This document shows positions 1 to 7,784 of a stretch of DNA of 20,596 nucleotides, piece by piece. The stretch is from contig JACRTZ010000256.1 in NCBI GenBank assembly GCA_014304965.1, positions 1 through 20,596 on the forward strand, given 5' to 3'. Under the pieces are notes generated by a model. It was not told the origin of the DNA and made no database searches. It saw only the letters and a program-made list of their open reading frames with translations. The translations under genes and the position numbers were made by a program. This DNA comes from Vulcanimicrobiota bacterium. Lineage in GTDB: Bacteria; Vulcanimicrobiota; Vulcanimicrobiia; Vulcanimicrobiales; Vulcanimicrobiaceae. Position 1 is the first letter of the stretch. Each line of letters starts with the position of its first letter.

Positions 1-958
1 TCGGCATCTTCGTCTGCGCGAGGCTGAAGAACACGAACGGGACGATCGCCCATGCCAGCGAGAGCCGCGCAAGACTGCCGTTGAGATGTTCCCGCGTTTC
101 GCGAAACGCTTCCAGCGCTGCCGGAAACAGGAACGGAAACCACGGAAAGGTCGCGATGATGACGACCGGAAGGTAGTAGTAAATCGGACCGCTCTGATTT
201 TCGATCGTTCCTAAGTAACGGCCGACCGTGTAATGTCCCACCAGTTCGCCAAGCGCGACGGGCCCCGCGGCGTGCACGACCGCAATCGCCCACGGAGCGA
301 CGATCGAGAGGAAAATCAGTATGCCGAGCAGCCATCGTCCCGGGCGCGGCACGATGACGCCGCGCGCGCTGCGGGATTCCCAGATCGCCCACGCACCGAT
401 GACGATCGCGGTGACCACGAGCGCCACCAGCCCTTTTGTGAGCGTTCCGACGCCGAGCGCGACCCAGCCGGCGTACCACCAGCGCGCCGAACCGCCGCGC
501 AACGCCGCAAACCACGACAGGATCGCGAGCGCCACCGCCAAGTCGAGCAGCGCGTCCATGATCGCGAGCCGGCCGACGACCGCTTGCATGAGCGACGTCG
601 AAAGCACGAGCGCTGCGAGCAGCGCCGCGCGCGATGTGGTGAGCGCCGCCACGACGTACCCGACGGCCCCCGCCATCGCGATGGTCGCGAGGGCCGAGGG
701 CAGACGCATCGCAAGCTCGCCGACGCCGAGGACGTTCGCGAATGCTGCCGCGAGCCAGAAATACAGCGGGGGCTGCACGAACCACGGCGCGCCGTTAAAA
801 TGCAGCACGATGGGATCGTGCAACAGGATGATTTCACGCGCGACTTCGCCGTAGGCCGTCTCGCTATTGTCCCATAGCGTGCCGACGCCGAGCCCCGGGA
901 GCGTCACGATTGCAGCGACCAATGCGCCGACCCACGCGGCACGCCCCGACGGCCCCAT
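1..958 (-). CDS. ArnT/PMT-family membrane glycosyltransferase (partial, 3' end beyond left edge)
   Basis: The minus strand reads open from an ATG at 958 to the window edge, giving 319 residues without a stop. Near the N-terminus is a hydrophobic helix (about residues 8-28), then LWDNSETAYGEVAREI, where D30 and E33 fit the Asp/Glu pair in the first external loop of ArnT/PMT (GT-C fold) enzymes. The following GAPWFVQPPLYFWLAAAF matches the family signature with the PPLY motif. Several more hydrophobic segments follow. The family moves sugars from polyprenyl-phosphate donors onto lipids or proteins at the outer face of the cytoplasmic membrane; the acceptor cannot be told here. In-frame GTG codons at 961 and 967 are alternative starts, with an in-frame stop just upstream at 971-973. 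No clear ribosome binding site is visible. It diverges from the heme run, with 54 bases between the two starts, and seems functionally unrelated to it. Confidence 0.85.
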   Translation of the reverse strand, partial: MGPSGRAAWVGALVAAIVTLPGLGVGTLWDNSETAYGEVAREIILLHDPIVLHFNGAPWFVQPPLYFWLAAAFANVLGVGELAMRLPSALATIAMAGAVGYVVAALTTSRAALLAALVLSTSLMQAVVGRLAIMDALLDLAVALAILSWFAALRGGSARWWYAGWVALGVGTLTKGLVALVVTAIVIGAWAIWESRSARGVIVPRPGRWLLGILIFLSIVAPWAIAVVHAAGPVALGELVGHYTVGRYLGTIENQSGPIYYYLPVVIIATFPWFPFLFPAALEAFRETREHLNGSLARLSLAWAIVPFVFFSLAQTKMP

Positions 959-985
959 CACGCCCACAAATTAGGAAGGCGGCCC

Positions 986-991
986 GATAAT
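986..991 (+). promoter_or_regulatory. possible -10 box of the tetrapyrrole run
   Basis: GATAAT lies 21 bases before the ATG at 1013 in the only space between the divergent glycosyltransferase and the fused hemC gene. It is one base away from the sigma-70 -10 consensus. No good -35 match stands 16-18 bases upstream, so this is a weak positional call. Confidence 0.25.
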
Positions 992-1012
992 CCCCCGCCA
1001 AACGCCGAAGCG

Positions 1013-2977
1013 ATGGGTAACGACGCGAGCGATGCGGTGCGTTATGCGCTCGCGCTCGACGTGCGCGGGCGGGTCGCTGTCGTCGTGGGCGGCGGTCGCG
1101 TCGCCGAACGCAAGGTGCGCGGCCTGCTGGAAGCCGGCGCCGACGTCACGGTCGTCGCGCCCGCTATCGCCGCTCCGCTCTCGGCGCTCGCCGCGCGCGG
1201 CGAGCTTCGAACGTTCGAACGCGCATTCGAAACGGCCGATGTCGCGGGCGCGCTGCTCGTTGTGGCCGCAACCGGGGACGCGACCGTCAATGCCGCGGTC
1301 GTTTCCGCGGCACGCGCGGCGGGTGCGCTCTGCAACGACGCGAGCGACGGAGAACATAGCGACTTCATCACCCCGCTGGTGCATCGCAGCGGTCCGATCT
1401 CGATTGCCGTGGACACCGGCGGCACCTCGCCGTCGTTTGCGCGCCGGATTCGCGACGAGCTGCGCGCGCAGTTCGACGGCCGCTACGCCACTGCGGCGCG
1501 CACGCTCGGACGCGCACGGAACTATGTGTTGGCAACCGTCGCGCCCGAAGCTCGTTCGGCGCTGATGGATGCGCTCGCGCGGCGCGATCTCGCCGAGCTT
1601 GCCGCGCTCGACCCGATCCGTCTCGAGGACGAGATCGACCGGATGGCGGGCGAAGCCGCCCCCGCACCTCCCGCCAAACTCGACGGACCGCTCGTCTGCG
1701 CCACGCGCAAGAGCGCGCTCGCCATGCATCAGGCGCGCCTTGCGATGGCGCGCCTCGCCGTCGCCGGGATCGTGTCGAGCATTTTACCGTTGACCACGAC
1801 GGGCGATCGCGATCAAGAGCGGCCGATCGAGGCGCTTGGCAGCGATAACGTCTTCGTGACGGAGCTCGAAAACGCGTTGCGCGAAGGGCGCGCCGACTAC
1901 GCCGTGCACTCGTGCAAAGACTTACCGAGTTCGCTTCCCGCCGACATGCGGCTCGCGGCGATCGGACCGCGCGAAGATGCGCGCGACGTTTTTTGTTCCG
2001 AACGCTTCGCTTCGTTCGAAGCGTTGCCGAGCGGTGCCGTCGTCGGCACCTCGAGCCCGCGCCGGCGCGCGCAATTGGCTGCGCTGCGTCCCGATCTCGC
2101 CTACGTGCCGTTGCGGGGCAACGTGGACACCCGGCTGCGCAAGTTGCGCGACGGCGAATGCGATGCCATCGTCTTGGCCGCCGCGGGTTTGGCGCGCTTG
2201 GGACTGCGAGCGACGCACATGGCCCCGTTCGAACCGTCGGCCTTGACGCCCGCGGTCGGTCAAGGCGCGCTCGCGATCGAGGTGCGCGCGCCGGACGAGG
2301 AACTTGCGGCGCGCGTCCACGACGCATTTAGCGACCCCGACGCGGAACTCGCAATCGTCGCCGAACGCGCTTTTCTGCGCGCGGTACGCGGTGGCTGCCG
2401 GGCGCCCGTGGGCGCGTACGCGATCTTCGCGGGACGGGATCTGCGCTTGCAAGCGGTCATTGCGTCGCTCGACGGCAGCGAAGTTCTGCGCGGAGAATCC
2501 GCCGCGCGCGTGGAGAACGACGTAGCCGCTGAGTCGCTGGGCACCGAATTAGCCGGGCGGCTCCTGGCCGAAGGCGGCGACCGGCTCCTGGCGCGTGCGC
2601 TGCCCGCCGGACCGCTTGCCGGGGTGCTCTTCCTTTTACCACGCACGCAAGAGCGCCCGAGCCGGATCGCGCCCGCTTTGCGCAGCGCCGGCGGCGAGGT
2701 CGTCGAGGCAGCCGACGACGACGAAGCGGCCCGGGGGCTCGAACGGCGGCGTCCCGACGTGCTGCTCTTCCCGTCCAGCGGTTCGGTCCGCGCGCTCCCG
2801 GGTTACCTGGCCGAACTCCGCGCGAGCGAGGTGCGGCCGCTCGTGGCCGCCATGGGTCCCGCTTCGGCGGCAGCCGCGGCTTCCGCCGGTTTTCCGGCGG
2901 ACGTGGTCGCGCCCGACGCGGAAATCGCCGCATTCGTGCAGAGCGTGACGCGGGCGGCGCTGAAGGGTCGGGAATGA
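1013..2977 (+). CDS. hemC: Met8/CysG-N – porphobilinogen deaminase (HemC) – half HemD fusion protein
   Basis: This 654-residue protein has three parts. Residues 8-150 are a precorrin-2 dehydrogenase/sirohydrochlorin ferrochelatase domain: VVVGGGRVAERK (23-34) is the NAD-binding loop and VDTGGTSPSFARRIRDEL (133-150) the family signature. Residues 225-525 are hydroxymethylbilane synthase, which polymerises four porphobilinogens. HSCKDLP (299-305) carries the catalytic Asp (D303), VGTSSPRRRAQ (344-354) binds substrate, and C462 in RGGCRAPVG holds the dipyrromethane cofactor. Residues 535-654 resemble only one lobe of uroporphyrinogen-III synthase (VLLFPSSGSVRALPGYL, then VAAMGPASAAAAASAGF). A full-length HemD would need about 240 residues. 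The region aligning with the Asp pair of CysG (NVVDD in classical members) reads NDASD, so one Asp appears to be Ser. It heads the run and its stop overlaps hemB (ATGA). The domain calls are firm; activity of the Met8 and HemD parts is not. Confidence 0.93.
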   Translation: MGNDASDAVRYALALDVRGRVAVVVGGGRVAERKVRGLLEAGADVTVVAPAIAAPLSALAARGELRTFERAFETADVAGALLVVAATGDATVNAAVVSAARAAGALCNDASDGEHSDFITPLVHRSGPISIAVDTGGTSPSFARRIRDELRAQFDGRYATAARTLGRARNYVLATVAPEARSALMDALARRDLAELAALDPIRLEDEIDRMAGEAAPAPPAKLDGPLVCATRKSALAMHQARLAMARLAVAGIVSSILPLTTTGDRDQERPIEALGSDNVFVTELENALREGRADYAVHSCKDLPSSLPADMRLAAIGPREDARDVFCSERFASFEALPSGAVVGTSSPRRRAQLAALRPDLAYVPLRGNVDTRLRKLRDGECDAIVLAAAGLARLGLRATHMAPFEPSALTPAVGQGALAIEVRAPDEELAARVHDAFSDPDAELAIVAERAFLRAVRGGCRAPVGAYAIFAGRDLRLQAVIASLDGSEVLRGESAARVENDVAAESLGTELAGRLLAEGGDRLLARALPAGPLAGVLFLLPRTQERPSRIAPALRSAGGEVVEAADDDEAARGLERRRPDVLLFPSSGSVRALPGYLAELRASEVRPLVAAMGPASAAAAASAGFPADVVAPDAEIAAFVQSVTRAALKGRE

Positions 2978-3963
2978 ACCTCGAGAGACGGCCGCGCCGG
3001 TTGCGCGCGAGCGCGGCCATGCGTTCGCTCGTACGCGAACACGACGTGCGCGTCTCGTCGCTCGTGCAGCCGCTGTTCGTCGCCGACGACAGACAACCGA
3101 AGGGCGAGATTTCGAGCATGCCCGGCATCGCGCGCCATTCGGTTGAAGGCGCCGTCGCCGAAGCGCGCGCACTGCACGCGCTCGGCATCAACGCGGTCAT
3201 GCTGTTCGGCATCCCCGACCACAAGGACGCAGAAGCGTCGTCAGCGCACGATCCGCACGGCGTCGTACAGCGCACGATTCGCGCGCTCAAACGCGACGTG
3301 CCGGGACTCGTCGTGATCGCCGATCTGTGCAACTGCGAATACACCGATCACGGCCATTGCGGCATCCTCGACGAGCGCGGCGACGTGGACAACGATGCGA
3401 CGCTGGAATTGCTCGGCCGCATCGCGCTCTCGTATGCCGAAGCGGGAGTGGACGTCGTCGCACCGTCCGACATGATGGACGGCCGTATCGGGTATTTGCG
3501 CACGATCCTGGACGCGTCGGGGTACACCGCAATCGCATTGATGTCGTACGCCGCCAAGTTCGCTTCGGCATTTTACGGACCGTTTCGCGAAGCGGCAGAC
3601 TCCACGCCGCAGTTCGGCGATCGCCGGAGCTATCAGATGGATCCGCCCAACGGTCGCGAGGCGGTGCGCGAAGCGATCCTCGATCTCGAAGAAGGCGCCG
3701 ACATCGTCATGGTCAAGCCCGCGCTGGCCTATCTCGATTTGGTGCGCGCGGTTCGCGAAATTTCCGACGTGCCGGTCGCGTGTTACAACGTCAGCGGCGA
3801 ATATGCGATGGTCAAGGCTGCCGCCCGCAACGGTTGGATCGACGAAGATCGGATCGTTGACGAGATGCTCGTCTCGTTCGTGCGCGCGGGTGCGGACGTA
3901 ATCGTGACCTACTTCGCCAAAGCATTCGCCGAACGCAGCCGGACGAAATCGCCGAACGCGTGA
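2974..3963 (+). CDS. hemB: delta-aminolevulinic acid dehydratase (porphobilinogen synthase)
   Basis: The 329-residue cytosolic enzyme condenses two 5-aminolevulinates to porphobilinogen. DLCNCEYTDHGHCG (117-130) contains all three cysteines of the catalytic zinc site (C119, C121, C129), so this is the zinc-dependent type, not the Mg-only type with Asp/Ala substitutions. The two Schiff-base lysines are K195 in SYAAKFASAFYGPFR and K248 in VMVKPALAYLD. The length is normal for the family. The ATG overlaps the stop of the preceding fusion gene, and the stop overlaps the GTG start of the next gene, which suggests translational coupling. Confidence 0.97.
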   Translation: MNLERRPRRLRASAAMRSLVREHDVRVSSLVQPLFVADDRQPKGEISSMPGIARHSVEGAVAEARALHALGINAVMLFGIPDHKDAEASSAHDPHGVVQRTIRALKRDVPGLVVIADLCNCEYTDHGHCGILDERGDVDNDATLELLGRIALSYAEAGVDVVAPSDMMDGRIGYLRTILDASGYTAIALMSYAAKFASAFYGPFREAADSTPQFGDRRSYQMDPPNGREAVREAILDLEEGADIVMVKPALAYLDLVRAVREISDVPVACYNVSGEYAMVKAAARNGWIDEDRIVDEMLVSFVRAGADVIVTYFAKAFAERSRTKSPNA

Positions 3964-4559
3964 ACGCAGGGGTGCTCATCCTCGGCGGCAGCGAAGCGAC
4001 GCGGCTGCCGGGGAAACTCGAACTTGCGACGGGAGACGTGCCGATGATCGTGCGCGTCTTGCGCAATTTTGACGGCGCGCCCGAAACGTGGATCGCCGGC
4101 AAAGGAACGTTTCCGCCCGGGTCGGATGCCGCGCTGCCCGCGCCGATGGCGATTGACCGCTGGAGCCGCCGCGGGCCGCTGGCCGGCATGCTGACGACGA
4201 TGGCACGCATGCGTTCGCGCTGGGTCTTTGCGGTTGCGGGTGACGCGCCGTTTCTCGATGCCGCTTTCGCCGAGCGTCTCGAAGCGGCGCGCGCGCCCGG
4301 CGACGAGGCCGTCGTGCCCGCCCGCGAACGCGACGGACAAACGCAACTCGAACCGCTGGCCGCGTTGTACGACCGGCTCGCATTCGTGCGCGAGGGGCTG
4401 CCGGTGTTGCGTTCGGGCAACGGCGCTCTGCGGGCGGTGATCGACCGGCTGCGCGCGCGTTTGGTGCCGGCCGGCGATCCGGCAGTCTTCGCCAACGTGA
4501 ACACGCCAGCCGATTACGAAGCGCTGCGAGCCGCGCTCGCGTCCGGAGAACCCGCATGA
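3960..4559 (+). CDS. MobA-like NTP-transferase
   Basis: This is a 199-residue protein with a GTG start overlapping the hemB stop (GTGA). The N-terminal LILGGSEATRLPGKLEL fits the nucleotide-binding glycine-rich loop and Arg/Lys of MobA/CofC/IspD-type transferases, but it is divergent: the usual form is closer to AGGxSxRMGxDK. RRGPLAGML (about 69-77) and AVAGDAPFLD match the conserved GPLAG and metal-binding gDxPf elements of MobA. Molybdenum cofactor guanylyltransferases join GMP or CMP to molybdopterin. No other molybdenum gene is nearby; the gene is locked between hemB and hemL by 4-base overlaps on both sides. A different nucleotide-transfer substrate is therefore possible, and the true role is unknown. 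Confidence 0.8.
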   Translation: MNAGVLILGGSEATRLPGKLELATGDVPMIVRVLRNFDGAPETWIAGKGTFPPGSDAALPAPMAIDRWSRRGPLAGMLTTMARMRSRWVFAVAGDAPFLDAAFAERLEAARAPGDEAVVPARERDGQTQLEPLAALYDRLAFVREGLPVLRSGNGALRAVIDRLRARLVPAGDPAVFANVNTPADYEALRAALASGEPA

Positions 4560-5848
4560 CCGAACGCAGCCTCTCTGCCTTCACCCGCGCCAAGCGCGTC
4601 ATCCCCGGAGGCGTGAACTCGCCCGTACGCGCGTTCAAGGCGGTCGGCGGCACGCCGATTTTCATGAAGAGCGCGACCGGGTGCACGATCACCGACCTCG
4701 ACGACAATACGTATCTCGATTACGTGATGTCGTGGGGTCCGCTGATCTTAGGACATGCGCCGCCCGCCGTCGTGAAGGCCGTGCAGGCGGCCGCGACGCG
4801 CGGCACGTCGTTCGGCGCACCGACCGAGGCGGAAACCGAACTCGCCGAACTCGTCGTTTCGATGGTGCCGTCCATCGACAAGGTTCGTTTCTGTTCGAGC
4901 GGCACCGAGGCGACGATGAGCGCGCTGCGCTTGGCGCGCGCGTTCACGGGACGCGACAAAGTCGTCAAGTTCGCGGGTTGCTATCACGGCCACGCCGATG
5001 CGTTTCTGATTTCTGCGGGCAGCGGCGCGCTCACGCTCGGCACGCCGGATTCGCCCGGAATCACGCAAGGTACCGTGCGCGACACGCTGTCGCTTCCGTA
5101 CAACGATCTCGATGCGGTTTCGCGCGCCTTCGACGCGCACGGACGCGAGATTGCTGCCGTGATCGTGGAGCCGTATGCCGGCAACATGGGATTCGTGCTG
5201 CCGCGCGACGGTTTTCTCTCGGGCCTGCGCGAGCTGACCAATGCGCACGGCGCGCTGCTCATCTTCGACGAAGTGATGACCGGCTTTCGCGTCGCACCCG
5301 GCGGCGCGCAAGAGCGCGAGGGGTTGTCGCCCGACCTCACGACCCTCGGGAAGATCGTGGGCGGCGGTTTGCCGGTCGGCGCGTTCGGCGGGCGCGCCGA
5401 CGTGATGGAGTCGCTCTCGCCGCTCGGCCCCGTGTACCAAGCCGGGACGCTATCCGGAAATCCGCTTGCGATGGCGGCGGGGCTCGCGACACTGCGCGGC
5501 CTGCAAGTGGCCGACACCTACGAAACGCTCGAGCGTTCGACCGAACGGCTCGTCCTCGGCCTCGGCGAGGCGTTCGGGCGCCGCGGCATTCCCCACCGCA
5601 TCGCCCATCGCGGTTCCATGTTCGGATTTTTCTTCACCGGATGCGACGTGGTCGATCTGGCGAGCGCGAAGACCGCCGACACGGCGTTGTACGGCCGCTT
5701 CTTTCACGCAATGCTCGAGCGCGGCGTCTATCTCGCGCCCTCGCAGTTCGAAGCGGGCTTCGTCAGCACGGCGCACATCGCGACGGCCCTCGACGACACG
5801 CTCGCGGCCGCCGACGACGCCTTGAGCGCGCTGCATGCGGTCGCTTGA
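4556..5848 (+). CDS. hemL: glutamate-1-semialdehyde 2,1-aminomutase
   Basis: This is a PLP enzyme of 430 residues, the usual length, that isomerises glutamate-1-semialdehyde to 5-aminolevulinate in the C5 pathway. Evidence: IPGGVNSPVRAF near the N-terminus, SSGTEATMSALRLAR (114-128) for phosphate binding, GCYHGHADAFL, LIFDEVMTGFRV (235-246) with the cofactor Asp, and TLGKIVGGGLPVGAFGG with the Schiff-base lysine K266. It starts with an ATG overlapping the stop of the MobA-like gene. Its partner HemA is encoded 1.9 kb downstream in the same direction. Together they show that the organism makes 5-aminolevulinate from glutamyl-tRNA, not by an ALA synthase. Confidence 0.97.
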   Translation: MTERSLSAFTRAKRVIPGGVNSPVRAFKAVGGTPIFMKSATGCTITDLDDNTYLDYVMSWGPLILGHAPPAVVKAVQAAATRGTSFGAPTEAETELAELVVSMVPSIDKVRFCSSGTEATMSALRLARAFTGRDKVVKFAGCYHGHADAFLISAGSGALTLGTPDSPGITQGTVRDTLSLPYNDLDAVSRAFDAHGREIAAVIVEPYAGNMGFVLPRDGFLSGLRELTNAHGALLIFDEVMTGFRVAPGGAQEREGLSPDLTTLGKIVGGGLPVGAFGGRADVMESLSPLGPVYQAGTLSGNPLAMAAGLATLRGLQVADTYETLERSTERLVLGLGEAFGRRGIPHRIAHRGSMFGFFFTGCDVVDLASAKTADTALYGRFFHAMLERGVYLAPSQFEAGFVSTAHIATALDDTLAAADDALSALHAVA

Positions 5849-5865
5849 GTCGCCGCCGGGCGCTC

Positions 5866-5898
5866 GGCTCGCCTTTCGCCTGACGAAAGCAGGGAGCC
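5866..5898. terminator. two-part hairpin after hemL
   Basis: GGCTC (5866-5870) pairs with GAGCC (5894-5898), and CTTTCG (5873-5878) pairs exactly with CGAAAG (5884-5889) around a 5-base loop. It lies in the 78-base gap between hemL and the FAH gene. This is the largest break in the plus-strand run. No T-run follows, so a classical intrinsic terminator is not shown. Attenuation, a processing site or mRNA stabilisation are alternatives. Confidence 0.4.
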
Positions 5899-5926
5899 GG
5901 CGCGAAACCGCCTGAACCACGACCTG

Positions 5927-6724
5927 ATGGCACATCAACATTGGGTCCGGTACCGGCACGCCGGCGAGACCGGTTTCGGGACGCTCCACGACGGCCGCAT
6001 CCAGCCGCATGCCGGCGACCTGTTCGCGGCGGCGACGCCGAAGGGCAGCGCGTTCGAAGCACACGAAGCGACGCTCCTGACGCCGTGCGAGCCGAACAAG
6101 ATGATCGGCTTGGTCAATAACTTTCACGCGCTCCTGACGAAATTGAACGCGGCCGTGCCCGAAGAACCGCTGTATTTTCTCAAGTCGCAGACCGCGTTCT
6201 TGGCGGCCGGAGAAACGATCGAAACGCCGGTCCACTATTCGGGCCGTGTGGTGTTCGAGGGCGAACTCGGCATCGTAATCGGCAAGCGCGCGAAGAACGT
6301 CGAAGAAGCCGACGCGCTCTCGTATGTTTTCGGGTACACGTGCGTCAACGACGTGACCGCGTTCGATCTGCTCAACAAAGATCCGCAGTTCGCACAATGG
6401 ACGCGCGCCAAGAGTTTCGACACGTTCGGCGTGATCGGTCCGTCCATCGCGACCGGCCTCGACCCGGGCAGCCTCGTGGTGCGCACGATCCTCGAAGGCG
6501 ACGAGCGCCAAAATTATCCGATCTCCGACATGGTTTTTTCGGCGGCGCGGCTCGTCAGTCTGCTGTCGAAAGACATGACGCTGTTGCCCGGTGACGTGAT
6601 CGCGTGCGGCACGTCGGTCGGCGCGGGGCGCATGAAACCCGGCAGCACGATCGAGATCGAGATCGAAGGCATCGGACGTTTGACCAACCGCTTCGAAGGC
6701 GTCGCGGCCGAGGTAACGAGATGA
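5927..6724 (+). CDS. fumarylacetoacetate hydrolase (FAH) family protein
   Basis: This 265-residue protein has a C-terminal FAH domain from about residue 57. FEGELGIVIGK holds metal ligands E111 and E113, and YTCVNDVTAFD holds D142, the third ligand. TRAKSFDTFGVIGP (159-172) with K162, and YFLKSQTAF with K86, are also typical. FAH-family enzymes use Mg or Ca to hydrolyse, decarboxylate or isomerise 2-oxo or acylpyruvate-type acids. Substrates vary widely and cannot be named from sequence. The gene ends in an ATGA overlap with the ketopantoate-reductase-like gene, so the two are probably co-translated and may act on related 2-oxo acids. Neither belongs to a known heme step, although both sit between hemL and hemA. 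Confidence 0.9.
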   Translation: MAHQHWVRYRHAGETGFGTLHDGRIQPHAGDLFAAATPKGSAFEAHEATLLTPCEPNKMIGLVNNFHALLTKLNAAVPEEPLYFLKSQTAFLAAGETIETPVHYSGRVVFEGELGIVIGKRAKNVEEADALSYVFGYTCVNDVTAFDLLNKDPQFAQWTRAKSFDTFGVIGPSIATGLDPGSLVVRTILEGDERQNYPISDMVFSAARLVSLLSKDMTLLPGDVIACGTSVGAGRMKPGSTIEIEIEGIGRLTNRFEGVAAEVTR

Positions 6725-7773
6725 AGATTTGCGTGATCGGCGCCGGCGCCATCGGCGGCATGCTCGGCGCCAAATTGACGCTCGGCGGCAACGACGTGAC
6801 GTTCGTCGAGAAGAACGCGGCGCACGCAAAAGCGATCGCCGCCGACGGGCTCAAGATCGTCGCGCACGATGGTTCGGAAACCGTCGCCCGCGGGCTGACA
6901 GTCGTTGACGAGATCGCCAAGGCCGGCAAGCAAGACCTGGTCATCGTCGCCGTCAAGGCGCACCAGATCCCCGGCATTTCCGGCGAATTGCGCGGACTCT
7001 TCGGGCCCGAGACAACGGTGATGACCGTGCAAAACGGCATCCCGTTCTGGTATTTCTACAAATTGGACGGTCCGTACGAAAACCGCCGCATCGAAGCGGT
7101 GGACCCAACGGGCGAACTCGAGAAAAACATCGAGCGCGACCGCATCGTCGGCTGCGTCGTGTACCCGGCGGGCGAAGTGATCGCGCCCGGAGTCATCAAG
7201 CACGTCGAAGGCGACCGCTATTCCGTCGGCGAGCTGGACGGTTCGCAGAGCGAACGGGTTAAGAAGCTTTCCGAAACGCTCGTCGCCGCGGGCTTCAAAT
7301 CGTTCGTCCTCGAGGACATACGCTCGGAGATCTGGCTCAAACTGTGGGGCAACCTGTCGTTCAACCCCATCAGCGCGCTGACGCACGGGACGCTCGCCGG
7401 TATGGCGCGCTACGAGCCGGCCAAAGAACTCGTCGCCAACATGATGCGCGAAGCTCAGGAGATCGCAGGCAAACTCGGCATTACGTTCCGCCACACGATC
7501 GAAAAGCGCATCGCGGGCGCGGAAAGCGTGGGCGAGCATAAGACCTCGATGCTGCAGGACGTCGAAGCCGGCCGCGCGCTCGAGGTCGAGGCGCTGGTCG
7601 GTGCGGTCGTGGAACTCGGCCGCCTGACCGAGACGCCGACCCCGCACATTAACGCCGTGTATGCGTGCACGAAGTTGCTCGACAAAGTCATGACCGACGG
7701 GAACGTCGCGTTTCCGCCGGTGCCCAAAGGCGGGGCCGCGGCCGAGCGCGAGCTCGCGGCCGCCCGGTCGTAG
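6721..7773 (+). CDS. panE: 2-dehydropantoate 2-reductase (ketopantoate reductase) family protein
   Basis: This 350-residue NADPH-dependent reductase starts at MKICVIGAGAIGG, which places the Rossmann loop at residues 3-13. A longer in-frame extension to 6604 would lie inside the FAH gene and is rejected. The active-site set of the family is complete: K207, N211 and N215 in WLKLWGNLSFNPISAL, then S276 and E288 in TSMLQDVEAGRALEVE, with the same spacing as E. coli PanE. PanE makes pantoate for coenzyme A, but many paralogues reduce other 2-oxo acids. Coupling to an FAH-family enzyme, with no panB or panC in the window, leaves the substrate open. The gene symbol is by family only. hemA follows after 11 bases. 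Confidence 0.88.
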   Translation: MKICVIGAGAIGGMLGAKLTLGGNDVTFVEKNAAHAKAIAADGLKIVAHDGSETVARGLTVVDEIAKAGKQDLVIVAVKAHQIPGISGELRGLFGPETTVMTVQNGIPFWYFYKLDGPYENRRIEAVDPTGELEKNIERDRIVGCVVYPAGEVIAPGVIKHVEGDRYSVGELDGSQSERVKKLSETLVAAGFKSFVLEDIRSEIWLKLWGNLSFNPISALTHGTLAGMARYEPAKELVANMMREAQEIAGKLGITFRHTIEKRIAGAESVGEHKTSMLQDVEAGRALEVEALVGAVVELGRLTETPTPHINAVYACTKLLDKVMTDGNVAFPPVPKGGAAAERELAAARS

Positions 7774-7784
7774 CGACCCGCCGG

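Noticed and set aside
233..877. Plus-strand frames of 177-214 codons over the left-edge region
   Set aside because: Composition is Arg/Asp/His-rich shadow type; the minus strand here clearly encodes an ArnT/PMT-like glycosyltransferase with the PPLY motif and hydrophobic helices.
5866..5898. Classical intrinsic terminator after hemL
   Set aside because: The stem is good but no T-rich tail follows, so only a low-confidence hairpin is reported.
6604..6720. Upstream extension of the ketopantoate-reductase-like gene
   Set aside because: The Rossmann motif begins at the ATG at 6721, and the extension overlaps the FAH coding end.
5450..6829. Long open frame on the minus strand (459 codons) opposite hemL, the FAH gene and the start of panE
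   Set aside because: It is rich in Arg, Ala and Gly, has no recognisable motif, and lies antisense to genes with complete catalytic motifs. Long antisense frames are expected in GC-rich DNA.
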